30,932 bases of DNA. Origin: Blastomyces gilchristii SLH14081 (taxonomy: Eukaryota; Ascomycota; Eurotiomycetes; Onygenales; Ajellomycetaceae). The notes under the pieces are model-generated. The model was given only the letters and a program-made list of their open reading frames with translations. It was not told where the DNA came from and ran no database searches. Below are positions 20,374-30,736 of the stretch, piece by piece. The translations under genes were made by a program, and so were the position numbers. The stretch lies in NCBI RefSeq assembly GCF_000003855.2, contig NW_003101679.1:2169679-2200610 (forward strand). Direction: 5' to 3'. Position 1 is the stretch's first letter. Every line of letters starts with the position of its first letter.

Positions 20374-20744
20374 TTATTATTATTATTCTTCTTAAATTAT
20401 AGATGTATACAGTCAGAGACTATGACATCTACCTGAGAACTTTTAGTTCTCAGGGTTTTTTCTATATCTGTAAAGTTAACTATTATACATTCATCAATTT
20501 CAGATATGTAAAATCAGAAAATTCCAGCTCAGAATACAAAAAGTGTTTACAAATTGCAGTGTTTTAACATCTCCTGATACTTTGAAATCATTTGACAATA
20601 TCATGACAAAGGAAAAGAGAACACAGTCTTAAAGATAGACACATTAAATAGATAGATAGAAAGGAATTGAAAGAAAAAGATAAAGTAAAGAGAGACTGTA
20701 ACAAAACAAATTATTAAAAGATAGTATATAGCTGTTTTAACAGA
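20374..20744 (-). other. LINE B 3' UTR and (TAA)n tail
   Basis: 371 bp between the ORF2 stop and the right-hand target site. It contains pyrimidine-rich stretches (TCTCTTTACTTTATC, TTTCTTTCAATTCC on the minus strand), the hairpin, and the tail. The 180 bp nearest the tail match LINE D (30740-30932). No coding sequence is seen. Confidence 0.82.
20432..20454 (-). other. Perfect hairpin in LINE 3' UTR
   Basis: CCTGAGAACT-TTT-AGTTCTCAGG is a perfect 10-bp inverted repeat with a 3-base loop, about 60 bp from the LINE B 3' tail. LINE D keeps it at 30796-30816 with only the end of the stem altered. A conserved stem-loop near the 3' end is the kind of structure some LINE reverse transcriptases use to recognise their RNA; a role in termination is an alternative. 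Confidence 0.7.
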
Positions 20745-23700
20745 CTATATCTGATTGATTTCCTCCTCTTCATATTCAGACATTTCTGAATTTAGCCATT
20801 TTCTTGTAGCTGCTTGAGTTTCTGATAGCAAGTCTATTAAGTATTTAATTCCTGTCTCAGTTGAGAATAAGAATCTTATATTTAATTGATTTAAATCATA
20901 CTTCTCTTTCAATCTGGCTCTGAGACTATTGTGTAATGCACAGTGTATTACAATATACTCAGAATTCTCATTTGCAATGCAGAATGAGCATTCTATTGAG
21001 TCAAATCTATCATCAAATCTTTGTATATAAGATTTGAAATAGTCATATTCTAGTTTCAGCTATATTATAGATGAGAATACTTTCTTTTTATATTTAATTG
21101 AACAAGATTTTCACTTGAGTTTTGTTTCAAATCTTGAATAATGTATACTCTTCTTTTATTTCTGCCAGCTTTCATTTCACTTGTTTAAATAAGATTCTTT
21201 TATTTTTCTCTTTATAAAAGATCAGAACACAATTTTTTAAACAGATCTGCTTAATTCTGCACTCTTTATTACAGCTGACTCAGCCAATTCATTGTCATGA
21301 ATATTCATATGAGCAGGAACTCAGTGCAGATGAATTATCAGCTTTGATATTCTTCTCTTTTGAATTTTTAAAACAGAGTTTAAGATCATTTTAAGATTCA
21401 TTTAATCATTATGAATCTGACTATTTCTAAGTCTTTTTAAAGCAGCTTGACTATCAGAGAATATTCATGTCTCTTTCAAACTATTTCCTCTTTTATGAGA
21501 TTTTATTTTAATGAGTTTGAAAGCTTTCACTATTGTAAATAGTTCAGTATTAAAGACTTCAGATTCACAGTCTAAATTTCAGAAATCTGAGATAAAATTG
21601 ATATTATCTTCAGTATAAACAATGTCTGTGTCTAATCTATTCAAATTCTCATTTTTTGAGCCATCTGAATAAATCAGAATAGAGTCTTTTATATTGATTA
21701 TAGAAATTCTCTTTAAATGCTGTTCATATTCTTTCTCTTTAGATAGTTCACTTATTTACAAGTTTATAAGAGATTCAAGCTTTTCTCTTCAGAGAGATAA
21801 CTTCTCATGATTAACTTTTTCAACATTTAAAGAAGAAAATTGATTTTTAATCAGAGAGCATAGTCTGTACAGTTGAGAAGGTATTTTCTTTGAAGAATTA
21901 TTTTCATTTCAATCAAGAAATCTAATTCAATTCAGTTCATTTCCAGAGTTAATTAATGAAAATGAACAAGAGACTCTTTCTCTGATTATATGATTTGAGC
22001 TCATCTTTATAACTCTCAGAGCATAGTTCATACAGGCCTTTTTAAATCTAATAGCAGAAGAAGGAATTGAAGCTTCAATTTTCATTGCTTTAATAGAAGA
22101 TGATTTGAATGCTCTCAGAATTCTTCTCAAGGCTCTGTTTTACAGACTGTGAAAGAGTTCAGTGAAATTCTCTTGATTATTTCATTCAACTTAAACTCCA
22201 TAATCAGCTGCTGATGTAATACAGGCTATATATAACTGTCTCATAGCCTGGAAGAATAGACCTCTCTCTGTATTTGATAGTCTGATTATGTTGTTCAATA
22301 GTCTTTCTGCCTTGACAGTTCTTTATTAAATGTGATATTTAAAATTCAACTTGAAGTTTAACCATACTCCTAATCATTTAATATTAACACTGGGTTTAAT
22401 CTCTCTATTTAAAAGAGTTAGAGATAGTTCTTTCTCATTGAATCTAGAAAAGAAATGAATTAACTCACTTTTATTCATATCAAGTTGAATTTAATTGATA
22501 TCTGCTCTAATAAAGATTTTCTTTACAGCTTCTTCAATCACTTTCAAATTCTCTTTGATAGTTTTTAAGCTGTAGACTAGATTAATATCATTCATATAAC
22601 TCAAAGATCACACTATTCTTATATTTCTATTTTTGAATAGATATGCAGTGTATATTGCAAATAAAATGAGTGAGATTGAAGATTCTTATGATACTACTAT
22701 TTTTATCTCAGTCTTGTCTTATTTTATTTCATCAAAGAAAAGTTGTATAATTCTTTTAGATATAAAACAGTTAACTCATTTTATTAGAGAAAGTGACAGT
22801 TTTAATATCTTCAAAGTCTGAATTAACTTTGACTTTAAAACATGATCAAATGCTTTCATTATATCAATAAAAACTGCAGTTGAGACCAGATCTTCATACT
22901 TTGCTATCTGAATATCATGAATAACTCAGAGAACAGTGTCAATTGCAGAACACTGTTTTCTATGTCTTATTTATTCACTGAATAACAGAGAATTACTGAT
23001 AGAGTTTATAAAAGATAGTCAAGTAGCTATTATCTTTTCTAAAACCTTTTCTAGACAGTTCAATAGAGATATTACTCTATATGACTTGAGAATTGAAGTT
23101 TTTCTATTAGATTTTACAAGAATCACTTCAGTGGCTTCTCTTCAACATTCAGAATGATATTCATTTTTCAAGAGATTGAAAAAGAGCTCAAAATATTCAT
23201 TCTTGAAGTAGAAGTATGTATTTTGAATAATCAAGTGATTAATTGAATCAGGTCCTGCAGCAGTTTTAACTGAACTTGAGAAGATAGCTGACTTTAATTT
23301 ATCTTGAGTAAGATCAGATCATTCCCAGTCATTTTCATTAATATAGTTAAGAAGTGATATATTCTCTTTCTCTGAATCTGAATCTGATGAGTTTTAAAAG
23401 AGACTTCTTATAAAAGCTTGACATTTTTTCTCAAAAGAGTTTGCTGTATATGATTCATTCTGAAACTCATATTCTAAGATTGAAAGTTTTGCTACACTTC
23501 TTGTTTTAGTATAGTTAAAAGCTTTAAAAACTTTCATTTCTTATACTTCTTCAAGAAGCTTATTTTAGCAGTCTGTTTTAACTCTTTTAATATCTGAAAA
23601 ATATTCATTTCTGACAGCTTTGATCTCTTTATCAGAAATTATATCATTCTTTCAATCTCTTCTAGCAGTAGTCAATTGTTTTCTTTTAGATGTGATATTC

Positions 23701-24701
23701 TCATTTCACTAAGGTTTTAAATACTCAGAAGACTTTCTCTTTGAAATATTATCTTTAACACTTACTAGAATAATAGATGTAATGAGCTTCACTCTATTCT
23801 CAAGCATTTCATTTGAGATATCTTGACCAGGATTTCAATATAGCTCACTCTATCTTTCACATTTTAACAGTTTTATGCTTTCTTCAACTGTCTTTCAGTC
23901 GGCCTTTTCAAAGTTAAACTGATTAGAGAGAAGAGAATTTTCACTCATTTATTTCTCACTCAGTTCAATATTAAATTGAATAATCTCATGACATGATTCT
24001 GATATCTCATTTGAATCAATAAATCAGTTTACAAGTCTTTTTTTCATTAGATTTTGTGACATAAAGATTAGATCTATAATAGATTTCTGTTTCATGTCTT
24101 TTCTAAACAATGTTTATTGATCAGACTTGTTAACTAAATCTATTGAATGCTTAAAGATTCATTCAATTATATTATCAGCTTTTACTGCTCTTTTACATTC
24201 TGAATTTCATCAGAAATGATGTGCATTGAAATCTCCTGCAATTATAGAGTTTCTTGATGAAGTTATGTTCAGAAACTCTCTATTAATTATTCAGATGTTA
24301 TTATTTTTCTTCAATGACTTTTCATTATAGATATTTATAAGCTGTATAGTATTAAACTTATTCTCTTTATCTATAATATCACTCATCAGAATATCAGAGC
24401 CAGACATGATATCAAATCTTAGATTAAATTAATATCTTGATCTCTTTCTTTTATAGATCACTACTCTTGACTTTATCTCAGACTTTTGAGGTATAAAGCA
24501 GTAGTAGCTTGAATAAGAAATGACATATTTTTACTCAATATTAAGATTCAGCTCCTGAAGCAGTATAAAATCAACTTTTTATTCAAATACAATTTGAAGA
24601 TAAGAATAAATGTAATTTAAGATTCTATTCACATTATTTTGAATAAATGTAATTTTTAAAGAGTTTTTAAACTTTTTTTGTTATTTTTATTGTATATTCA
24701 T
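20745..24701 (-). pseudogene. LINE B ORF2 pseudogene (EN-RT-RNase H)
   Basis: 1319 codons including the stop, one phase throughout. The protein nicks target DNA and copies its RNA there. Endonuclease: intact GDFNAHH near residue 156. Linker and fingers: KTAAGPDSINHLIIQ, SYRVISLLNCLEKVLEKIIA, HRKQCSAIDTVL. Reverse transcriptase: VFIDIMKAFDHV, then the active-site box reads SYMNDINLVYSL (residue 702), where LINE A has NYIDDIDLI, so the first catalytic Asp is lost (GAT to AAT). Thumb: RRILRAFKSSSIKAMKIEASI, typical of Tad/Jockey-type LINEs. RNase H: YSDGSK, FNTELF, FSDSQAALKRL (residue 1083) and VPAHMNIHDNELAE. C-terminal zinc knuckle CSFC...HC near residue 1238. The end EYEEEEINQI is little mutated. 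Stops such as TAA and TGA are spread through the rest. Reading starts at ATG 24701 overlapping the ORF1 stop. Confidence 0.92.
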
Positions 24702-26326
24702 ACTAAAAGAGAGTAGAGTAGAATCTAATCACTATTATCAGATAGTAGATTATAACTATTTTGAAAAGTAGAAATCTCAACTGCTTACATTATATCTAGT
24801 TTATCATCAGAGTCATTTCTCAGTTCTCTAATCTTAACAGAAGTTTGAGAATTCAAATTCTGTTTACATTTAGCTGGAGAATTGAAGTTTGAAGATTTAG
24901 ATAGTTGAGAGTTTCTTCTTTTCAAGCTTGCAGTTGTGAGTTTACTGGCTTAACTATTCTCTTCAGTTCTAGATTTACTTTGAGCTTCATCTTTTCTTCA
25001 GTTCTTTTGAGTTCTTGAAGTAAACATACATTCTTTTGAGCTAGATACATGTTTTTCTTTGTAATTAGAGCATTTAAGCAGAGTGTGTTGACATATTTCA
25101 TCTCTTTTTAAGCATGTTTCACATTTATACTCACTAGTTTTGTGATCTCTGACACAGAATGCATATTTTGAGTCTCTGAAATAGAAGATTGCAAAGTGTT
25201 CATATCTTTGACAGTTTGAACACTGTGTTTGAGCTTTGAGATTCATTCTTGAGTCTTTGTATTCATGAACTCTCATTTTCAAATCTGCTACTCTTACTTC
25301 AGAGATCTTTGACTGTTCAAGTGTCTTTGTATATACTAGAATAGAGGCATTTCTTCTGCTTTGTCTGAACTCAATTGAATTTAGTTATACAGACTCTTTT
25401 CTCAGTTGAATAGAGTTGTATTCTTCTAATTCATTTTTAAGAAGTAGTATTTCTTCTTCACAGTCAAAAATTTCAACTGAAATATTATAAAGAATGAATT
25501 TGTCTCACTTTTCATCTCTCTCAGATAGAATTATTATGTTTAACAAAGATTCTACTGCTAATTTTCAGAGATTCTCATTCTGAATAAGGAATTCTGCACT
25601 GAATTCAGGCATTGTAGTCAGAATGATAGAGTTTTCAAAGAAGAATGACTCAATTGAAGCTATAACTGATTTTTGAACTTCAATATCAGTTATTACCTGA
25701 GAAAAAAACTGCTGATTAATTTCATTTCTGATTCTGAAAATGAGATTTGAGTTTAGATTGTTTCTTTGTAAGATATTCTGATTTAAGACTTTGAGAATAA
25801 GTCTTTTATTTCTGAAGATTTAAAGATTTTTCTTCTTTTGCATTTTTTTCTTCACTTTTCTATGAATAGAAGAATGAGTATTATTCTTCTCAGTTTTCTC
25901 AGGATTTTAAGCATATTTTGAGATAGCAGGTTTAGAGACAGCAGATTCAGCTGCTTGAGAATATGTTTTCTTCTGATTCAAAGAAGAAGAAGAAGTAGAA
26001 AAAGAGAAAGAAGAGTAAGATGAGAAGTCAGTAATTGTACTAAGAATTTTCAATGTTTTTTAAACTATGTTTGAAATTCCAAGTTTGAACTTGATCATCT
26101 TCTGTAGTTGTCTAGCCTGAGCATGAAGAATTAACAGAACTTCTTCATTCATCTCACTCAGATACTACTTTTCAAGAACCTTGCTTGCTTTTTCAAGTTT
26201 CTGTATTTCAAGAACTTATTATTTCTCTATTTCTTCTTTCTTTCTTCTCTTCAGAATTTCAATCTCAGAAATAGCATTTGAGAAAGCATCTTTTTCCACA
26301 TCAACTGAGTGTATTTTTGAACTCAT
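24698..26326 (-). pseudogene. LINE B ORF1 pseudogene (zinc-knuckle Gag-like)
   Basis: 543 codons including the stop, all in one phase. N-terminus MSSKIHSVDVEKDAFSNA, then a Lys/Glu-rich, probably coiled-coil stretch (EILKRRKKEEIEK, EIQKLEKASKVLEK), then a Ser-rich linker (about residues 100-115). The segment 25282-24998 is open and holds the zinc knuckles: CSNCQRYEHF (last Cys lost), FCVRDHKTSEYKC, CETCLKRDEICQH and KCSNYKEKHVSSSKEC. The C-terminus ends ILLYSLLV then TGA (24700-24698), overlapping ORF2 ATG. It would bind LINE RNA in a ribonucleoprotein. Premature stops lie in the N-terminal third. Family: ORF1 of Tad1-type fungal LINEs. Confidence 0.88.
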
Positions 26327-28020
26327 TGTTCTGACTCAATGAAAAGTTGATCAGACTGTTTCAATTGAGATATGTATTAAACTCTTTTGAAAAGTTGGTC
26401 AGACTGTTTCAATTAAGAGGTTTCTAAGTCTGTTTTCAATTGAAAAGTTGATTAGACTATTTCAAAAGAAGAATAAAAGACTTTTATATATAAAACACCT
26501 GATTTTTTTCACACTAGTTCAGTAACTAGGTTAGATTTTTGAAGAGAATCTAATAAACTAAAATTGATTTTTGAGATAAATCAATAAAATCTTTACAATC
26601 TCTTTCTTGAGATACAGTGAGAAAAAGTATGATATTAATTAATAGTAAATCAGATAATATGACAGTTTTTGAGAGAAAAACTCATAAAAAATAAATCAAT
26701 TTTTTGTAGAGAAATTGATTAAAACTATTCAATTTTATTCTAAATTATTCAATTCTTCTCACACAACAAGTATGCAACTCAAATCAGTTAATAAAGAGTA
26801 TAAAAAAGAATTAAGTATTAATGAAAGCTCTTCAGTCACTGAAAAAGTAATTCTTACTTAAAAGAATATGAAATTATGATAGAAAACAGCTCTGTTTTTA
26901 ATTCTTTATGAGAATATTGTGTAAAATTCAGAGAAAAACATCTTACTTTTTCAAGAGAAGTAAAAAACTATTTCTAAGATCTTTTTTTTATATTAACTGC
27001 TGTAGAAGAATGAGATAGAAACTGCTAAGATATGCACTACTGTATACTCTCTATCAAGACTTTTCCTCTTCAGAGTCTTGATATTATAGTGAATATAAGT
27101 CTGTTTCTATATAATAATATAAATATTGTCAGTGAGATGTAGAGGAACTGATTATTTATATCTCAAAATAGAAGACTTTGTCAATGATTATATCAATATA
27201 GAGTTAATTCTTAAATTCAATAGAAATCTAGTATTGCTGTTCTCAATCTCTTGCAGAATCTATTGAATATTGAGATATTAAAACTAGATTTAATATATCT
27301 CACTGTGCAGGGATCAAAGACTCAGTCAGATCTTAAGATATACAGAATTTATAGTTGTTGATGTGCTGTTGACTTGTTCTGTTAACTCATTGTCTGCTAG
27401 TTATGTATCAAATACTGTTGTCAAGGTATCTTTTTGTATTGTTCTGCCGGGGATGGGCCAGATTGAGAGAGGTAGTACAAGGGTGAGACTTGGTGTTGAT
27501 GTCTAGATACACTGAAGACAGACTGTGGAGGTTGCACTTCAGAAGTGTCTGTTGATTATGTGCTTGATATTATCACTGAGATATCTTTTTGTATTTTTCT
27601 GCTGGGGATGGGCCAGATTGAGAAGGGCGGTATGAGGGTGGGACTTGGTGTTGGTGTTTTGAAACATCAAAGATGGACAGGGTTTTCGCGGAGATCACTT
27701 CTCAGATATCTCCACAATTACAGATCAGGGATCTTCCAAAATCGAGAAGATTGGCGCATATGGCTAGGTCTCTTCACCTTACAATTTGTATGGCAATTTG
27801 GCCCGGGGTTGTGGTGTGGTAGGGGAGAATGGGGGATAATCCCACACAGGAGTTTCGAACAACATCTGGTTCACGTTTGGCTGGATAACTCCACCACCAC
27901 ACGGGGTATGCGGTCGGTGATGGGGTCAAAATGCTCGTATGATCGAGGGCTTTTCGATGGATCTATCGGCGGGTTCTTATTCGAAAAGTCGAGCGAGTTC
28001 GTGGTGGAGCGGATTCGCTG
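26327..28020 (-). other. LINE B 5' UTR
   Basis: 1694 bp upstream of ORF1. In sense order: a CpG-retaining 5' portion (28020 to about 27540), the 155-bp duplicated units (from about 27398 and 27553), an AT-rich central part (27400-26470) with no coding signal, and short tandem repeats before ORF1. LINE E (1-895) matches the first 908 bp. The last 8 bp at the 5' end (28013-28020, ATTCGCTG on plus) are not in LINE E and could be the true 5' end or extra bases added at integration. Internal promoters are usual in this part of a LINE, but no specific site can be named. Confidence 0.82.
26333..26465 (-). repeat. About 50-bp tandem repeats upstream of LINE B ORF1
   Basis: Three degenerate units of GAAAAGTTGRTCAGACTGTTTC (plus-strand text) followed by CAATT lie just before the ORF1 ATG. 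LINE A has two related units in the same place. Copy number therefore varies between family members, as in other LINE 5' UTR monomer arrays. Confidence 0.75.
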
Positions 28021-28054
28021 TCTGATCAATAAACATTCTTTAGAAAAGATATGA
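27545..28054 (+). CDS. Antisense ORF in LINE B 5' UTR (doubtful)
   Basis: A 169-codon open frame on the strand opposite to LINE B. It starts MSVDYVLDIITEISFCIF and includes FLLGMGQIEKGGMRVGLGV and RYLHNYRSGIFQNRED. Its last 11 codons (from 28021) are target duplication and LINE A sequence, so its end is not native. LINE E has the same frame at 443-637 and 692-904, closed only by TGA where this copy has TGG. I recognise no domain. Its openness may follow only from low mutation in the 5' end of the LINE. A captured gene fragment or an antisense product are weaker options. Confidence 0.2.
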   Translation: MSVDYVLDIITEISFCIFLLGMGQIEKGGMRVGLGVGVLKHQRWTGFSRRSLLRYLHNYRSGIFQNREDWRIWLGLFTLQFVWQFGPGLWCGRGEWGIIPHRSFEQHLVHVWLDNSTTTRGMRSVMGSKCSYDRGLFDGSIGGFLFEKSSEFVVERIRCLINKHSLEKI

Positions 28055-30736
28055 AACAGAAATCTATTATAGATTTAACTTTCATATCATAAAATCTAAT
28101 TGAAACAAAGACTTATAAACTGGTTTATAGATTTAAATACAACCTTAGAATCAGATCATAAGATTATTCAATTTGATATTAAACTGAGTGAAAAATAAAT
28201 GAGTGAAAATCCTCTTCTCTCTAATCAGTATCACATTGAAAAAGCTGATTGAAAAGTAGTTGAGAAAAGTGTAATGCAGCTGAAATCTGAAAAGTAGAGT
28301 AAGCTCTATTGAAATCAGAGTCAAGATATCTCAAATGAAATACTTGAGAATAGAGTAAAGCTGATTACATCTATTCTTCTAACAAGTATTAGAGAAAATA
28401 TTTCAAAGAAAAAGTCTTCTGAGTATTTTAAATCTTAATGAAATGAGAATATCACTTCTAAAAGACAATAATTAGTCACTACTCAGAGAGATTAAAAGAA
28501 TAACTTAATATCTGATAAAGAGTTCAAAGCATTATGAAATGAATATTTTTCAGATATTAAAAGAGTCAAAACAGACTGCTGAAACAAATTTCTTAAAGAA
28601 GTATAAGAAAAAAAAGTTTTTAAAGCCTTCAACTATATTAAAACAAGAAGTATAGAAAAGCTTTCAATCTTAGAATATGAATTTCAGAATGAATCATATA
28701 CAGTAAACTCTTTTAAGAAACAGTGTCAAGCTTTTATAAGAATTCTCTTTCAAAACTTATTATATTTAGAAGAGAAGAATATATCATTTCATAAATATAT
28801 TGATAAAAATAACTAAGAATGATCTGAGCTTATACATGATGCACTAGAGTCAGCTATATTCTCAAGTTCAATTAAAACTGCTGCAGGGCCTGATTCAATT
28901 AATCAATTAATTATTCAAAACACATATTTCTACTTGAAGAATGAATATTTTGAGCTCTTTTGCAGTCTCTTCAAAAATGATTATCATTCTGAATACTGAA
29001 GAGAAGCTACTGAAGTAGTCCTTGCAAAATCTAATAGAACAGCTTTAATTTCTAAGTTATATAGAGTAATATCTCTGTTGAACTGTTTGAAAAAAATTCT
29101 AGAAAAGATAATAGCTACTAGATTATCTTTTATAAGCTCTATTAGTGATTCTCTTGTATTTAATGAATAAATGAGAGATAGAAAACAGTATTCTGCAATT
29201 AACACTGTTCTTTCAGTTATTTATAACATTCAAGTAGCAAAGTATGAAGACCTGGTCTCAACTGCAGTTTTTATTGATATAAAAGATACATTGAATCATG
29301 TTTCAAAGTCTAAGATAATTCAAACTTTAATGATATTAAAACTGTCACTTTCTCTAATAAAATGAGTTAACTGTTTTATATCTAAAAGAATCATATAAGT
29401 ATTCTTTGATGAAATAACAAGATAAAACTGAGATAAAAATAGAAGTATCATAAGAATCTTCAATCTTATCTGTTTTATTTGCAATATACACTGCATATCT
29501 TTTCAAGAATAGAGAGATGAAAATAGTGAGATTTTCAAATTATATAGATGATATTGATCTAATCTACAGTTTAAAGATAATTGATAAGAATTTAGAAGTG
29601 ATTGAAAAAGTAGTAAAGAAAATCTTTGTTAGAACAGATATCAATCTAATTCAATTTAATAGGAATAAAACTGAGTTAATTCACTTTTTTCTCAGATTCA
29701 ATGAGGAAAAACTAAGTCTAATACTTTTAAATAAAGAGATTAAACCCAGTTTGAATATCAAATGATTAGAAGTATGATTAAACTCTAAATTGAATTTTAA
29801 ATATTATATTCAACAAAGAATCATCAAGGCAGAGAGACTACTGAATAGTGTAATCAGACTATTAAATACTGAGAGAGATCTATTCTTTCAGACTATAAGA
29901 TAGTTATATATAACTTGTATCATCTCAGTAGCTGATTATAAAGTTCAAGTTTGATGAAATAATTAAGATAATTTCACTGAACTCTTTCAAAGTCTGTAAA
30001 ACAGAGCTTTGAGAAGAATTCTGAGAATATTTAAATCATCTTCTATTAAAGTAATGAAAATTGAAGCTTCAATTTCATTTTCTATTATTCAATTTGAAAA
30101 GATCTGTATAAAGTATACTCTGAGAGTCATGAAGATGAGCTTATATTATATAATCAGAGAAAGAGTCTCTTCTTCATTTTTATCAATCAACTCAGAAAAT
30201 GAACTGAATTGAAATAGATTTCTTAATTGAAATGAGAATAATTCATCATAGAAAATATTCTCTCAACTGTATAGATTATATTCACTGATTAAAAATCAAT
30301 TTTGTTTATTAAATACTGAGAAAATTAATCATGAGAAGATATCTCTCTGAAGAGAAAAGCTGAAATCTCTTATAGACTTATAAATAAGTGAACTATTTAA
30401 CAAGATAGAATATAAACAGTATTTAAAGAAGATCTCTATAATCACTATAAAAGACTCTATACTGATTTACTCAGATGACTTAAAAAATGAGAGTTTGAAC
30501 AGATTAGATGTAGACATTGCTTATACTGAAGATAATATTAATTTTATCTCAGATTTCTGAAATTTGAGTTGTGAATGTGAAGTCTTCAATACTGAACTAT
30601 TTACAATAGTAAAAGCTTTCAAGCTTATTAAGATAAAGTTTTATATAAGAGGAAAATAGCTTGAAACAGACATGATATTCTCTGATAGTCAAGCTGCTTT
30701 GAAAAGACTTAAAATGATCAGATTTATAATTAATTA
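28034..30736 (+). pseudogene. LINE A ORF2 pseudogene, RT and RNase H part
   Basis: Continues from 20373 after LINE B. It reads CATTCTTTAGAAAAGATATG, matching LINE B ORF2 at the point of insertion. Blocks seen: KTAAGPDSINQLIIQN, SLLNCLKKIL, DRKQYSAINTVLSV (29171-29365 open), VFIDIKDTLNHV, catalytic NYIDDIDLIYSL (29541-29552), RRILRIFKSSSIKVMKIEASI (30009-30212 open), and the RNase H remnant FNTELFTIV with FSDSQAALKRLKM near 30690. The distance from the LINE B site to YIDD is 7 nt shorter than in LINE B, so at least one frameshift is present besides the stops. LINE D cuts the RNase H domain at about 30737. The minus-strand ORF at 28984-29205 is a shadow. Confidence 0.87.

Larger units (their letters stand above)
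20374..28020 (-). mobile_element. LINE B, full-length Tad1-like LINE, RIP-inactivated
   Basis: 7647 bp between two exact 13-bp target duplications. In sense order it has a 5' UTR (28020-26327), ORF1, ORF2, a 3' UTR with a perfect hairpin, and a GAAGAATAATAATAATAA tail. Both ORFs keep phase from start to stop with nonsense but no net frameshift, which points to point mutation and not random decay. It sits in opposite orientation inside the endonuclease domain of LINE A. It is the most complete copy in the window and serves as reference for LINEs A, D and E. Confidence 0.93.
20361..28033. repeat. 13-bp target duplication of LINE B
   Basis: TCTGATCAATAAA is found at 20361-20373 and 28021-28033. 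The undisturbed sequence in LINE B's own ORF2 (24113-24125, minus strand) contains it once, followed by CATTGTTTAGAAAAG, which matches what follows the right copy here. So 20374-28020 is a single insertion. The entry spans both copies. Confidence 0.93.
11935..30736 (+). mobile_element. LINE A, Tad1-like LINE broken by three nested insertions
   Basis: Removing the inserts leaves one plus-strand LINE colinear with LINE B: 11935-12938, 13323-13389, 19141-20373 and 28034-30736. Inserts are the SINE (12939-13309), gypsy 2 (13390-19135) and LINE B (20374-28020), each with its target duplication. Joined ORF1 is 1620 nt against 1629 in LINE B. ORF2 up to the LINE B insertion is exactly 589 nt in both copies. 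The recognisable 5' end begins at the short tandem repeats upstream of ORF1, so the copy may be 5'-truncated, which is common for LINEs. LINE D interrupts the RNase H domain at about 30737, so the 3' end is outside the window. Stops are frequent throughout. Confidence 0.88.

Noticed and set aside
28034..30736. A separate 5'-truncated LINE copy starting at 28034
   Set aside because: Its first base continues LINE A exactly from 20373, and the 13-bp duplication on both sides of LINE B shows that it is the other half of LINE A.
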